A DNA stretch of 64,000 nucleotides from Tropicimonas marinistellae (GCF_001509585.1 NZ_LNCI01000007.1:248001-312000), one strand, 5' to 3'; shown: positions 50,945 through 60,401, counted from the stretch's first letter. Numbers and translations are program-made. Notes: generated by a model not told the origin, from the sequence alone.

Positions 50945-52942
50945 ATGAGCCTTGCCGACACACTCCCATCGCCTCGCCCAAGCCTGCGCAGCGCCGTATT
51001 GCTCGCCGTCGCCCTTCTCGCCGTTTCCCTTTCGTTTCTGAGCCGTGAGAATCCGTTGGTCGTTTTCCCCCGCGCCTGGGAGGTGGACCTTGCAACACCG
51101 CTCGGCGAGACGATGACGTTTCTGGCGCGCGATTTCCGGATCGGGCCCGTGCAATTCTCCACCGTGACGCGCGCCATCGGCTGGCTGATCTCGCAGCCGT
51201 TCGAACTGCTCGCGGGCGTGATGGCCGAAGGCTTCAGCCACTACCGCATTGACGCGCCGACAATCTACGTCCCACCTCTACCCTGGCTTGGAATCACCAG
51301 CGTCTTCTGCCTGACAGCCTGGTGGTTCGGCTCGGTTCCGCTGGCCCTGTGGACCGGCGGATGCTTTTTCGCCTTCGCAGTCTTTGGATTATGGGAATCG
51401 GCGATGCTGACCCTCGCCTCTGTGCTGATTGCCGTGATCGTCGGCAGCATCGGCGGCATTGGGCTCGGCATCCTTGGCTATCGCAGTCGGCGTTTCAACG
51501 CGGCGCTTCAACCGGTTTACGACATTCTGCAGACGCTGCCGCTTTTTTCCTATCTCGTGCCGATGATCCTCTTCTTCGGTTTCGGGCCGGTCGCCGCGCT
51601 GATGGCAACCATCGTTTTCGCACTACCACCAATGGCCCGTGTGACCACGGAAGCGTTGCGCTCCCTGCCCCGCAGCGTCTCAGAATTCGGGACGATTGCT
51701 GGCTGCAGCCCGTTTCAACTCACCTGGCTGGTTCGCATACCGGCGGCGCGGCAAAAACTGCTGTTGGGGGTCAACCAGGTGATCATGCTGTCGCTCGCAG
51801 TTGTGATCGTCGCCTCACTGATCGGGGCCGGCGGGCTCGGCGGCGACGTACTCAGCGCGCTAAAGTCCATGCGGATCGGCGATGCTGTCGCCGCGGGGCT
51901 GGCCATCACGCTGATTGCCATCACTATAGACCGGCTCTCCTACGCTGTGGCCATGCAGCGGCGCGAACACGGACGGGCGGACCTGCCCTGGCACCGCCGG
52001 CGTGCGTTCGGCTTGAGTTGCACTGCACTGGTCGTCGCCAGTATTGCGATTTCGCCGTTGGCACCAGCCGTGCACACTTGGCCGGAGGCACTAACCGTGT
52101 CTCTCGGCCGCTATGGCAATGGCGTCGTGCAATGGATCGGCACACATTTCGATGCTCAGATCTCATGGCTACGCGACACGGCGCTCATCGTCTTTCTCAA
52201 ACCCACCAAGACGTTTTTCCTTTCAGTGCCCTGGGCAGGTTTCGTGCTCGTCGTGGCAACACTCGGCTGGATACTCGGCGGCTGGCGATTGGCCTTGCTG
52301 GGCGCGACTGTGTTCCTGGCTATCGCGGTGCTGGGCTATTGGAAAAAGGCAATGATCTCGCTTTACCTCGTCGCGCTTTCGGTCGGCTCGGCGATGTTCA
52401 TCGGCACAATGCTGGGCGTCTGGGCAGGCCTCAGTAACCGGGCGGCGCGGGTCTTGATCGCCGTGGTGGATGTGCTGCAGACCTTGCCGACGTTCGTCTA
52501 CCTGATCCCGGTCGTGATGCTTTTCAGCATCGGCGACGTTCCCGCCTTCCTGGCAATCGTGCTCTACGCGATCGCACCTGCCATCCGCTACACCTGCGCC
52601 GGCGTTCGCGGCGTCCCGCAGGCATTGATCGAGGGCGCACGGATGTCCGGTTGCGATAACCGCCAGCTCGTTACCCATGTGAAGATCCCGCTCGCCTTGC
52701 CGACAATTCTTCTGGGGCTCAACCAGGTGATCATGATGGCGTTCGGAATGCTGGTGATCACCGCGCTCGTGGGTAGCCGCGGACTCGAGGAAGTGACGCT
52801 TGTCGCAGTCGCCCGAGTCGCTCCGGGGGACGGGCTACTCGCTGGCCTCGCCATCGCCGGCATGGCGATTGTCTGCGACCGCTACGTCAAGGCGCTGAAC
52901 CGAGTGATCGCCTATCACCTCGGCCTCTCCGTGCCGCGTTGA
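50945..52942 (+). CDS. Double-length betaine-type ABC permease (tandem ProW)
   Basis: Inner-membrane permease of 665 residues, about twice the usual ProW length. Two BPD_transp_1 modules are fused: module 1 (about 150-340) has the EAA-like loop EFGTIAGCSPFQLTWLVRIPAARQ, and module 2 (about 460-650) has LIEGARMSGCDNRQLVTHVKIPLALP. Each is followed by the same LLGVNQVIM/LLGLNQVIM segment. A single chain could thus replace the homodimer. ATG 50945 is 5 nt after the ATPase stop; the longer frame overlaps it and is rejected. Confidence 0.9.
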   Translation: MSLADTLPSPRPSLRSAVLLAVALLAVSLSFLSRENPLVVFPRAWEVDLATPLGETMTFLARDFRIGPVQFSTVTRAIGWLISQPFELLAGVMAEGFSHYRIDAPTIYVPPLPWLGITSVFCLTAWWFGSVPLALWTGGCFFAFAVFGLWESAMLTLASVLIAVIVGSIGGIGLGILGYRSRRFNAALQPVYDILQTLPLFSYLVPMILFFGFGPVAALMATIVFALPPMARVTTEALRSLPRSVSEFGTIAGCSPFQLTWLVRIPAARQKLLLGVNQVIMLSLAVVIVASLIGAGGLGGDVLSALKSMRIGDAVAAGLAITLIAITIDRLSYAVAMQRREHGRADLPWHRRRAFGLSCTALVVASIAISPLAPAVHTWPEALTVSLGRYGNGVVQWIGTHFDAQISWLRDTALIVFLKPTKTFFLSVPWAGFVLVVATLGWILGGWRLALLGATVFLAIAVLGYWKKAMISLYLVALSVGSAMFIGTMLGVWAGLSNRAARVLIAVVDVLQTLPTFVYLIPVVMLFSIGDVPAFLAIVLYAIAPAIRYTCAGVRGVPQALIEGARMSGCDNRQLVTHVKIPLALPTILLGLNQVIMMAFGMLVITALVGSRGLEEVTLVAVARVAPGDGLLAGLAIAGMAIVCDRYVKALNRVIAYHLGLSVPR

Positions 52943-52962
52943 CCAAGCTCCGGAAGCCGCAC

Positions 52963-53982
52963 ATGAGAGTGTTCTTCGATCCCGCACAACGCCTGCACGC
53001 ACCGGTCGCGGAGCTCTATGGCGGCCAGTTGATTGACCCTTTTGAATCGCCGCAACGCGCGGATCGGATTCTGGATGCGGTGAGCCATCTCGGAACCGCC
53101 TCCGAGCCGCGCGACTTCGGTCGAGAGGCACTGACACGCGTTCACGCGCCCGACTTCGTCGCCTTTCTCGAAGAATGCTGGGAGGCGTGGGCCGCCGAGG
53201 GCTTTGCCGGTGATGCAATGACCGCGGCCATGCCACCGGATCGCCGGGAGGCGCATTGCCCCAGCCATATCGAGGGTCGACTGGGGTACTTCGCCTTCTC
53301 CGGCGAATCCGCCATTACATCGACGACATTCAAAGCCGCTCGCGCGAGTGCCAATACCGCCCTCGCAGCGGCCGAGGCCGTCGCGCAGGGGGCGAAATCC
53401 GCGTTCGCCCTTTGCCGTCCTCCGGGGCATCACTGCATGCACGCGCAGTTCGGCGGATATTGCTATCTCAACAATGCCGCCCTGGCGGCCCAGGCGATGC
53501 GCGATTCCGGTGCCGCTCAGGTGGCGATCCTCGACATCGACTTTCACCATGGGAACGGCACCCAAGACATCTTCTACGACCGTGCGGACGTTCTGTTTTG
53601 CTCGATCCATGGCGACCCGGACAGAGCCTACCCTTTCTATCTGGGGTATTCGGAGGAGGTCGGGCGGGGAGCGGGCCATGGATTCAACCACAACTTCCCG
53701 CTTCCTGAAGCAACGGCGTTCGCTGCATGGCTGGAGGCTTTCGAAGCGGCGGCCGGTCATATCTCACGGTTTGGCGCCGAGGCGCTCGTAGTCTCGCTCG
53801 GGGTGGATATCTACGAGAGCGATCCACAGTCCTTCTTTCGTATTTCGGCTCCGAATCTCTTCGAGATCGGCAGACGGATCGCGCAGTTTTCCATGCCGAC
53901 CGTCTTTGTCATGGAGGGCGGTTACGCGAACGACGAACTCGGCGCGAATGTTGCCAGAGTGTTGACCGGCTTCACCGGATAG
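52963..53982 (+). CDS. Acetylpolyamine amidohydrolase (class II HDAC-like)
   Basis: Zn-dependent deacetylase of 339 residues, close in length and sequence (from memory) to Mycoplana AphA (341). Active-site residues: His156-His157 in RPPGHHCM, Zn ligands Asp193 and His195 in DIDFHHGNGTQDIFY and Asp282 in GVDIYESD, and Tyr321 in MEGGY. It removes acetyl groups from acetylputrescine, acetylcadaverine or acetylspermidine in family members. ATG 52963 begins MRVFFDP like AphA and has GGAAG upstream; a TTG at 52939 overlapping the permease stop is the alternative. It supplies free diamine to the downstream oxidation genes. Confidence 0.9.
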   Translation: MRVFFDPAQRLHAPVAELYGGQLIDPFESPQRADRILDAVSHLGTASEPRDFGREALTRVHAPDFVAFLEECWEAWAAEGFAGDAMTAAMPPDRREAHCPSHIEGRLGYFAFSGESAITSTTFKAARASANTALAAAEAVAQGAKSAFALCRPPGHHCMHAQFGGYCYLNNAALAAQAMRDSGAAQVAILDIDFHHGNGTQDIFYDRADVLFCSIHGDPDRAYPFYLGYSEEVGRGAGHGFNHNFPLPEATAFAAWLEAFEAAAGHISRFGAEALVVSLGVDIYESDPQSFFRISAPNLFEIGRRIAQFSMPTVFVMEGGYANDELGANVARVLTGFTG

Positions 53983-54005
53983 GTCGCCGAGAAGGAAATT
54001 TGCAC

Positions 54006-55508
54006 ATGAACCCATCTATCGAGCGCTACGTCGCCCGCCACGGGATTACCGACGCGACCCGCCAAGCCGTCGCTGCACCGCCACGCATGTTCATCGACGG
54101 GGCACTGACCGAGGGCGCAGCATCCGACACGCAACCGGTATTTGAGCCTTCGACGGGGGCGCGGCTCTCGGAGGTGTTGCTCGGCACGTCGGACGATGTC
54201 GACGCTGCCGTTGCCGCCGCTCGCCGTGCCTTCGACACGGGACCATGGCCACGTATGGCACCAAACGAGCGTCAGAGAATTCTATGGCGCCTCGCTGATC
54301 TCGTCGAATCCCATGCCGATACGCTTGCCGAGATCGAGACACTGGATACCGGCAAAGCCATCGGCCCCTGTCGAGAAGTGGATATCCTCGGCTCTGCAGA
54401 TTTGCTGCGCTACATGGCTGGCTGGGCAACCAAGATCGAAGGAGCCACGCGAGACATCTCGGCCGGCGAATACCTCGCCTACACGGTGAAGGAACCAGTT
54501 GGCGTGGTCGCTGCGATCATCCCGTGGAATTTCCCCTTCAACATCGCGATATGGAAATGCGCAGCGCCCTTGGCGGCGGGCTGTACCATTGTGCTGAAGC
54601 CCGCCGAGGTGACGCCGCTCAGCCTGCAGTATTTCGCGGGGCTCGTGCTGGAGGCGGGTCTGCCGGCGGGGGTACTGAATATCGTCACCGGAAAGGGTGC
54701 CGTTGCTGGCGCCGCTCTGGCAGCGCATCCCGGCGTCGACAAGGTCTCCTTCACCGGTTCCACCGCCGCCGGACGACAGGTCGGTGTTGCGGCCGTGGAG
54801 CATTTCGCGCCCGTCACCCTGGAACTCGGTGGCAAGTCTCCGATGCTGGTTTTCCCCGACGCTAACCTCACCGCACTGGCCGCGGCCGCGCGCGGGAGTA
54901 TTTTCTTCAACTCCGGACAGAACTGCTCCGCTGGATCGCGACTCTACCTTCATCGCGATGTGTACGATGCAGGAGTTGCCTCGATCCGCGAGATGCTATC
55001 GGGTCTGAAGACGTGCGGAGGGCTTGATCCAGACTGCGACGTCGGCCCCCTTGTCACTGCGGAGCACCGCCAATCCGTTCTTCGGTATCTGGATATGGCT
55101 CACACCGACGGGAACGTGTTGCACGGTGGCTCGGCCGGAGACGGACCCGGCTATTTCGTTCAGCCCACTCTGGTAGCCCTAAACGAAAACGCCCACCCAC
55201 TCGTTCAGGAGGAGGTTTTCGGCCCTGTCCTCGTTGTTCTCCCGTTTTCCGACGAGGAAGAAGGTATTCAACTCGCCAACGACAGCCCCTATGCACTTGC
55301 CGCGTCGGTTTGGACGGCAGATGGCGCGCGTGCGCACCGCCTTGCCCGCAGAATCCGAGCCGGGAGTCTGTGGATCAATTGCCACGATGTTGCGGACAAC
55401 GCGATGCCCTTCGGAGGCCAGAAAGCTTCTGGCATTGGTAAGGATCTTGGCCGGGAGCAGCTTGAACATGTTCTACACACCAAGTCGGTGACGATGACCC
55501 TGGTTTGA
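54006..55508 (+). CDS. Aldehyde dehydrogenase (aminobutyraldehyde/betaine-aldehyde type)
   Basis: NAD(P)-dependent aldehyde dehydrogenase of 500 residues. PWNFPFNIAIWK marks the cofactor cleft, the general base Glu is in LELGGKSP, and the nucleophile Cys is in NSGQNCSAGSRLY. The C-terminal motif is MPFGGQKASGIGKDLG. It resembles the PuuC/KauB and betaine aldehyde dehydrogenase groups, which oxidise 4-aminobutyraldehyde and relatives. It follows the amidohydrolase gene by 23 nt. The likely step is 4-aminobutyraldehyde to 4-aminobutyrate after transamination of putrescine. Confidence 0.88.
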   Translation: MNPSIERYVARHGITDATRQAVAAPPRMFIDGALTEGAASDTQPVFEPSTGARLSEVLLGTSDDVDAAVAAARRAFDTGPWPRMAPNERQRILWRLADLVESHADTLAEIETLDTGKAIGPCREVDILGSADLLRYMAGWATKIEGATRDISAGEYLAYTVKEPVGVVAAIIPWNFPFNIAIWKCAAPLAAGCTIVLKPAEVTPLSLQYFAGLVLEAGLPAGVLNIVTGKGAVAGAALAAHPGVDKVSFTGSTAAGRQVGVAAVEHFAPVTLELGGKSPMLVFPDANLTALAAAARGSIFFNSGQNCSAGSRLYLHRDVYDAGVASIREMLSGLKTCGGLDPDCDVGPLVTAEHRQSVLRYLDMAHTDGNVLHGGSAGDGPGYFVQPTLVALNENAHPLVQEEVFGPVLVVLPFSDEEEGIQLANDSPYALAASVWTADGARAHRLARRIRAGSLWINCHDVADNAMPFGGQKASGIGKDLGREQLEHVLHTKSVTMTLV

Positions 55509-55548
55509 CGGCAGCATCGAGGACGTTAAGGTCCGACCACTCGAGAGG

Positions 55549-56046
55549 ATGCCCCCGTCCATGCGCCTGGATGACCGAGATCTACAGATTCTTCGTACCC
55601 TCGCGACAGAGGGACGGATCACGAAAACGGCGCTGGCCGAACGCGTCGGACTCTCTCCCACGCCTTGTTGGGATCGTCTCAAGAAGCTGGAACGCGCGGG
55701 CCTGATAGAAGGCTACGGTGCGAAGATCGACCTGCGGAAACTCGCGCCGCATATCACCGTCTTCGTAGCCGTGGAGATATCCAGCCACACAACCGCGAGT
55801 TTCCGTACCTTCGAGGCGGCAATGCAACGGCATGACGAGGTGGTGGCTTGCTGGGCGCTCGGCGGCGGTTTCGACTATCTCCTGCAGATCGTTGCAAAGG
55901 ACATAGACGCCTATCAGCGATTCATCGATGCGCTGCTGGACGCGCGGATCGGGCTCGAGCGGTACTATACCTACGTGGTGACGAAACCGATCAAGGGTCA
56001 GGGGCCGCCTCCGATTGGCGCGCTCTTGGATATCAAGATTTCCTGA
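55549..56046 (+). CDS. Lrp/AsnC-family transcriptional regulator
   Basis: Regulator of 165 residues. The N-terminal helix-turn-helix (LDDRDLQILRTLATEGRITKTALAERVGLSPTPCWDRLKKLE, in segments around residues 6-55) is followed by the RAM ligand-binding domain (about 70-155). Local Lrp-type regulators such as DoeX and PutR sit in amino-acid or ectoine operons. Start at ATG 55549; another ATG at 55561 (MRLDDRDL) would remove four residues. It probably senses an amino acid intermediate of this operon. Confidence 0.9.
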   Translation: MPPSMRLDDRDLQILRTLATEGRITKTALAERVGLSPTPCWDRLKKLERAGLIEGYGAKIDLRKLAPHITVFVAVEISSHTTASFRTFEAAMQRHDEVVACWALGGGFDYLLQIVAKDIDAYQRFIDALLDARIGLERYYTYVVTKPIKGQGPPPIGALLDIKIS

Positions 56047-56150
56047 TCTTGCTGCCACCAACAGCGGATTCCTCCGCCTGGCGCCCTCCATTCAGTCACA
56101 TCCACGCGCCCGCCGCCGGCATCATTGCCGTGCAACGCCGGAGGATACGG

Positions 56151-57653
56151 ATGTCACTCACCTCACTTTCGCTGCGCCGCGAGATTTCGGACAAGACACT
56201 TGTGCGATCGTTTTCCTATATCGACGGCCGATGGCAGGCTTCGAAATCCGGCGATACGTTCACGGTGACCGACCCTGCGACCGGCGACCCATTGGGCGAC
56301 GTGGCGAGCCTCAGCGCGTCGGAATCCGCCGCCGCCGTCGATGCGGCGCAGGCTGCGTTTTCGGCATGGGCAGGGCGTCTGCCGCAAGAACGTGCAGTGT
56401 TGTTGCGCCAATGGTTCGACCGGATGCGGGATCACCGTGAGGATCTCGCCCGGATCATCGTGTTGGAACAGGGCAAGCCGTTATCCGAGGCGCGGGGCGA
56501 AATCGACTACGCCGCTTCTTTTGTTGAGTATTACGCCGAAGAAGCTAAACGTCCCAATGTCGAGGGGATTACCAGCCATCTCCCGGAGGCAGAAGTCGAG
56601 CTGTGGTTGGAACCGGCGGGTGTGGCGGCCCTGATCACGCCCTGGAACTTCCCATCCGCCATGCTCACACGCAAGGCCGCCGCAGCTATGGCGGCCGGTT
56701 GCACTGTCGTTGCGCACCCTTCATCCGAGACACCCTTCAGCGCGCTGGCGTTGGCGGAACTGACGGAACGCGCGGGCATTCCACCCGGCGTGTTCAACGT
56801 GGTTACGGGACGCGCCGCCACGATCGTTCCACCCTGGACCGATGACCCGCGCGTTCGAGCCTTGTCGTTCACCGGCTCGACTGAAATCGGTCGGATGCTG
56901 TATCGCCATTCGGCAGAGACCGTGAAGAAGTTGGTAATGGAATTGGGCGGACATGCACCTGCAATCGTGTTTGCAGATGCCGACCTCGGTTCCGCGGTGG
57001 CCGAATCCATCAAGGCGAAATTCGCCACCTCCGGTCAAGATTGTCTCGGCCTCAATCGGATCTTCGTGGAGCGGTCGATCTACGCTGCATTCTGCCACAA
57101 GTTCACGGAAGCAACCCGTGCACTGAGTGTCGGCCCAGGCATGTCTGATCCTGACATTGGCCCACTTGTTAACGATGCGGCGGTAGCAAAGCAGAGAGCG
57201 CATGTGGCCGATGCCCTGGCCAAGGGCGCCACCCTTGCGTGCGGCGGCCAGCCCCACGCCCTTGGTCCACGCTTCTTCGAACCGACAGTTCTCACGGACG
57301 TGCCCGCCAATGCAGCCATCCTGACCGAGGAGACGTTCGGACCTGTCGCGCCGATCCTGCCCTTCGATACGGAAGGGGAGGCAGTCGCGCGGGCCAATGA
57401 CAGTGAGTACGGCCTGGTTGCCTACCTGCACAGCCGCGATCCGGCGCGCATCTATCGGGTGACGCGCGCGTTGCAGTACGGCATGGTCGCCGTCAATCGG
57501 ACCAAAGTCACCGGCGCGCCGATTCCGTTCGGAGGAACTAAGCAATCCGGGCTCGGACGCGAAGGCGCGCGTCAGGGAATGCAGGACTTCATGGAACTGA
57601 AATACGTCTGCCGCAACTGGGCAGAAGAAAGGATCACGCATGTTGACCAATGA
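56151..57653 (+). CDS. Succinate-semialdehyde dehydrogenase-like aldehyde dehydrogenase
   Basis: NAD(P)-dependent aldehyde dehydrogenase of 500 residues, GabD-like. It has EQGKPLSEARGEIDYAASFVE in the N-terminal half, as in succinate-semialdehyde dehydrogenases, then TPWNFPSAMLTRK, the Glu in MELGGHAP, the Cys in TSGQDCLGLNR, and IPFGGTKQSGLGREG at the end. GGAGGATACGG precedes ATG 56151. The last 14 nt overlap the aminotransferase gene. It would complete conversion of 4-aminobutyrate carbon to succinate. Gln-Asp-Cys-Leu at the nucleophile is slightly unusual. Confidence 0.86.
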   Translation: MSLTSLSLRREISDKTLVRSFSYIDGRWQASKSGDTFTVTDPATGDPLGDVASLSASESAAAVDAAQAAFSAWAGRLPQERAVLLRQWFDRMRDHREDLARIIVLEQGKPLSEARGEIDYAASFVEYYAEEAKRPNVEGITSHLPEAEVELWLEPAGVAALITPWNFPSAMLTRKAAAAMAAGCTVVAHPSSETPFSALALAELTERAGIPPGVFNVVTGRAATIVPPWTDDPRVRALSFTGSTEIGRMLYRHSAETVKKLVMELGGHAPAIVFADADLGSAVAESIKAKFATSGQDCLGLNRIFVERSIYAAFCHKFTEATRALSVGPGMSDPDIGPLVNDAAVAKQRAHVADALAKGATLACGGQPHALGPRFFEPTVLTDVPANAAILTEETFGPVAPILPFDTEGEAVARANDSEYGLVAYLHSRDPARIYRVTRALQYGMVAVNRTKVTGAPIPFGGTKQSGLGREGARQGMQDFMELKYVCRNWAEERITHVDQ

Positions 57654-59013
57654 CCAGCTCGATCACTGGGACCGGGCGTATTTCATGCACCCATCCACCC
57701 ACCTAGCCCAGCATGCCCGCGGTGAAAGCCCCTCCCGCGTGGTCAAGAGCGGGTCAGGCGTCTTCATCGAAGATCGCGACGGCAACCGGCTGCTCGATGC
57801 CTTCGCCGGGCTTTATTGCGTGAATGTCGGCTACGGCCGGTCCGAGATCGCTGACGCAATTTCAGAGCAGGCGCGCGAACTGGCGTATTACCATGCCTAT
57901 GTCGGTCACGGCTCCGAAGCCGCAATCACACTGGCGAGGATGGTTCTTGAGCGGGCCCCCAAGCGGATGTCGAAGGTCTATTTCGGGCTCAGCGGCTCCG
58001 ATGCCAACGAAACCAACGTCAAGCTCATTTGGTACTACAACAACATTCTCGGTCGGCCGGAAAAGAAAAAGATCATCTCACGCTGGCGCGGCTATCATGG
58101 CTCGGGGTTGATGACCGGCTCGCTGACAGGTCTGGAGCTGTTCCACAACGCGTTCGACCTGCCGCTGCCGCAGGTCGTTCATACAGAGGCGCCCTACTAC
58201 TTCCGCCGGTCCGATGCGGCGATGAGCGAAGAAGCCTTCACGGCGCATCTGGCCGCCGAGTTGGAGGCATTGATCGAACACGAAGGGGCCGACACGATTG
58301 CAGCATTCATTGGTGAGCCGGTGCTCGGCACGGGCGGTATCGTGCCGCCACCCGCCGGGTATTGGCAAGCAATCCAGGAGGTGCTGCGTCGGCACGACAT
58401 TCTGCTCGTTGCCGACGAGGTCGTCACCGGTTTCGGAAGGCTCGGCACGATGTTCGGGTCGGACCACTATAGAATTGAACCCGACATCATCACGGTCGCA
58501 AAAGGCCTTACCTCGGCCTATGCGCCGCTATCGGGTTCGATCATTGGCGATCGCATGTGGCGTGTACTCGAACAGGGTACAGACCAAATGGGGCCTATGG
58601 GCCATGGCTGGACCTATTCGGCCCATCCGATCGGCGCGGCGGCGGGGATAGCGAACCTGAAGCTGCTCGACAGTCTCGATCTGGTTTCGAACGCGCGCGA
58701 CACCGGCAGCTACCTGCTTGCCGCGATGCGGGATGCCCTTGAGGACCATCCGTGCGTTGGCGAGATCCGTGGCGAAGGCCTTCTTTGCGCGCTTGAGTTC
58801 GTCAAGGACAGGGACGCCAGGGTTCCATTCGATCCGGCAGACAAGGTCGGGCCAACCATCGCAGCAACGCTGACAGCAGACCACGGGATTGTCGGGCGGG
58901 CAATGCCGCAGGGCGACATTCTGGGGTTCGCGCCGCCGCTCTGTCTTTCCCGGCAGGAGGCAGATCGAATCGTGGATGGAACCCGTCAGGCAGTGTGTTC
59001 CATACTCGATTGA
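57640..59013 (+). CDS. Class III aminotransferase (SpuC-like, putrescine/GABA-pyruvate)
   Basis: PLP-dependent omega-aminotransferase of 457 residues. Typical features: GNRLLDAFAGLYCVNVGYGR, the cofactor region GLSGSDANETNVKLIWYYNN split by a Ser/Gly loop, ADEVVTGFGR and the Schiff-base Lys in ITVAKGLTSAYAP. From memory it resembles Pseudomonas SpuC (putrescine- or 4-aminobutyrate-pyruvate transaminase). It overlaps the upstream dehydrogenase by 14 nt. In this operon it would transaminate putrescine and/or 4-aminobutyrate, feeding both aldehyde dehydrogenases. Confidence 0.88.
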   Translation: MLTNDQLDHWDRAYFMHPSTHLAQHARGESPSRVVKSGSGVFIEDRDGNRLLDAFAGLYCVNVGYGRSEIADAISEQARELAYYHAYVGHGSEAAITLARMVLERAPKRMSKVYFGLSGSDANETNVKLIWYYNNILGRPEKKKIISRWRGYHGSGLMTGSLTGLELFHNAFDLPLPQVVHTEAPYYFRRSDAAMSEEAFTAHLAAELEALIEHEGADTIAAFIGEPVLGTGGIVPPPAGYWQAIQEVLRRHDILLVADEVVTGFGRLGTMFGSDHYRIEPDIITVAKGLTSAYAPLSGSIIGDRMWRVLEQGTDQMGPMGHGWTYSAHPIGAAAGIANLKLLDSLDLVSNARDTGSYLLAAMRDALEDHPCVGEIRGEGLLCALEFVKDRDARVPFDPADKVGPTIAATLTADHGIVGRAMPQGDILGFAPPLCLSRQEADRIVDGTRQAVCSILD

Positions 59014-59172
59014 GCATATCGCGCAGGCGACGCCCACTCGTGGCCTGCGTCACCCGGTTCGCGCGCCAGCCGATCCCAGCACCGGTGCGCGCAATTTCGG
59101 TTGGAGAACGACGAAAGCACTGGGTTTGTGATCTGATTTCCGGGCCACATCGGAAAATCGACAGGCCGTTGT

Positions 59173-59228
59173 GGGATATATTTCATCCCCTTAGATTTAT
59201 TGACATGCTGTTCGACGCGACACATCCT
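59173..59228 (+). promoter_or_regulatory. Candidate promoter and operator of the ribose-type transporter operon
   Basis: TTGACA (59200-59205) with a 17-nt spacer to CATCCT (59223-59228) is a reasonable sigma-70 promoter 71 nt upstream of the binding-protein start. An inverted repeat GGGAT-N7-ATCCC (59173-59189) lies directly upstream and could be a regulator site. Confidence 0.4.
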
Positions 59229-59299
59229 ACCTGCACGCAATCGATCCGGAGGACGCGGTAGGAGGAGAAACCGCCGCGCCCGGCAGGGAGGAAATCAAA

Positions 59300-60334
59300 A
59301 TGAAGACAGCTCTTATGGCGGCGGCAGCCGTGTCTCTTGGTGTGTCCGCGGCTACTGCGCAGCAGGCCGATGCCCCGTGGCCCGAGACCCCGTTCAAATG
59401 CGAACCCGGCGAAACCTACGTGATGAACGTCATGGTGTCGGGTGTCGAGTACTGGTTCCCAGTCTACGAGATGTTCAAACAGGCGGCCCATCAGTTCGGT
59501 TGCGAGACCGACTACACCGGCACGCCCGAGTACGACGTGAACAAGCAGATCGCGAGTTTCGAGCAGGCGCTTGCCAAGCAACCGGCAGGCGTATTGTTGC
59601 ACCCGATGAACCCCGACCCCTTCGTGGAGCCCATCAATCGTGCAATCTCGCAGGGCACGGCGATTGTAACCTTCGCGGCCGACAGCCCGAATTCGAACAG
59701 GACTTCCTACGTCACATCCGACAACACGCGCGAAGGAACGGTTGCGGCCGACAAGATTGCGGAAGCTCTAGGCGGCAAGGGCACCTACGCGGTTTTGGAA
59801 AACCCCGGTCAGGACAATCATGATCTGCGGGTGTCTTCGTTTGTCGCACGAATGGAAGAGAAGTACCCCGATATGGAACTGGTAAGTCGCGCAGTGACCA
59901 ACCAGGATCCCAACAAGGCCTACCAGGCCGTGCTGTCCATGGCGCAAGCCAACCCCGGTCTCGGTGCGGTATTCATGCCCGAAGCCTCCTCGGCCATCGG
60001 AGCGGCGCAGGCCGCACAGGAACTCGGCGGCGAGATCAAGGTCATGACCGTCGACGTAAACGCCAAGATTCTCGACATGATCAAAGCCGGCGAAGTCTTT
60101 GGCGCGATCAACCCCAACCAGGGCACTCAAGGCTACTACGGGTTCCTGTTGCTGTGGCTGGCGGCGCACCCCGAATTGATAGATCCAATGAACGATCATG
60201 CGAGCGCCGGTTTCAACCCGATGGGCATCCCGATCCTCGATAATGGCTATTCGGTGGTAACCCAGGAAAACGCCGAAAACTTCTATTGGGACAAATACCT
60301 CAAGCGTCGCGGCACAAAGGGTATTCAGGGCTGA
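59300..60334 (+). CDS. Ribose-type ABC substrate-binding protein (RbsB-like)
   Basis: Periplasmic binding protein of 344 residues, family 4 (RbsB/PBP1). Signal peptide about 1-21 (cleavage after ATA). It has the VMVSGVEYWFPVYEMFKQAA start and the GVLLHPMNPD and TFAADSPNS ligand-site segments, and ends with KGIQG. GGGAGGAAA precedes the ATG. It is followed by two hairpins and then ATPase and permease genes. The ligand is a sugar, polyol or similar; the DHDLRVSSF-type region does not specify which. Confidence 0.9.
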   Translation: MKTALMAAAAVSLGVSAATAQQADAPWPETPFKCEPGETYVMNVMVSGVEYWFPVYEMFKQAAHQFGCETDYTGTPEYDVNKQIASFEQALAKQPAGVLLHPMNPDPFVEPINRAISQGTAIVTFAADSPNSNRTSYVTSDNTREGTVAADKIAEALGGKGTYAVLENPGQDNHDLRVSSFVARMEEKYPDMELVSRAVTNQDPNKAYQAVLSMAQANPGLGAVFMPEASSAIGAAQAAQELGGEIKVMTVDVNAKILDMIKAGEVFGAINPNQGTQGYYGFLLLWLAAHPELIDPMNDHASAGFNPMGIPILDNGYSVVTQENAENFYWDKYLKRRGTKGIQG

Positions 60335-60343
60335 TCCTCCCCC

Positions 60344-60401
60344 GGCCGGAGCGCCTGCGCTCCGGCCACACCCTGGCGGGCCGGTTCACGGCCGGCCTGC
60401 C
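60344..60401 (+). other. Two tandem intercistronic hairpins
   Basis: Hairpin 1 is a perfect 11-bp stem (60344-60354 with 60357-60367, 2-nt CT between the arms). Hairpin 2 is a 10-bp stem with one mismatch (60375-60384 with 60392-60401). They fill the 99-nt spacer between binding-protein and ATPase genes and probably set the expression ratio by mRNA protection or partial termination. Confidence 0.6.

Noticed and set aside
42158-59013. Naming the amine region an ectoine-degradation (eut/doe) cluster
   Set aside because: Several families overlap, but the threonine-dehydratase-like, cyclodeaminase-like and DoeB-type genes are missing, and a TMADH-like flavoprotein and an acetylpolyamine amidohydrolase are present.
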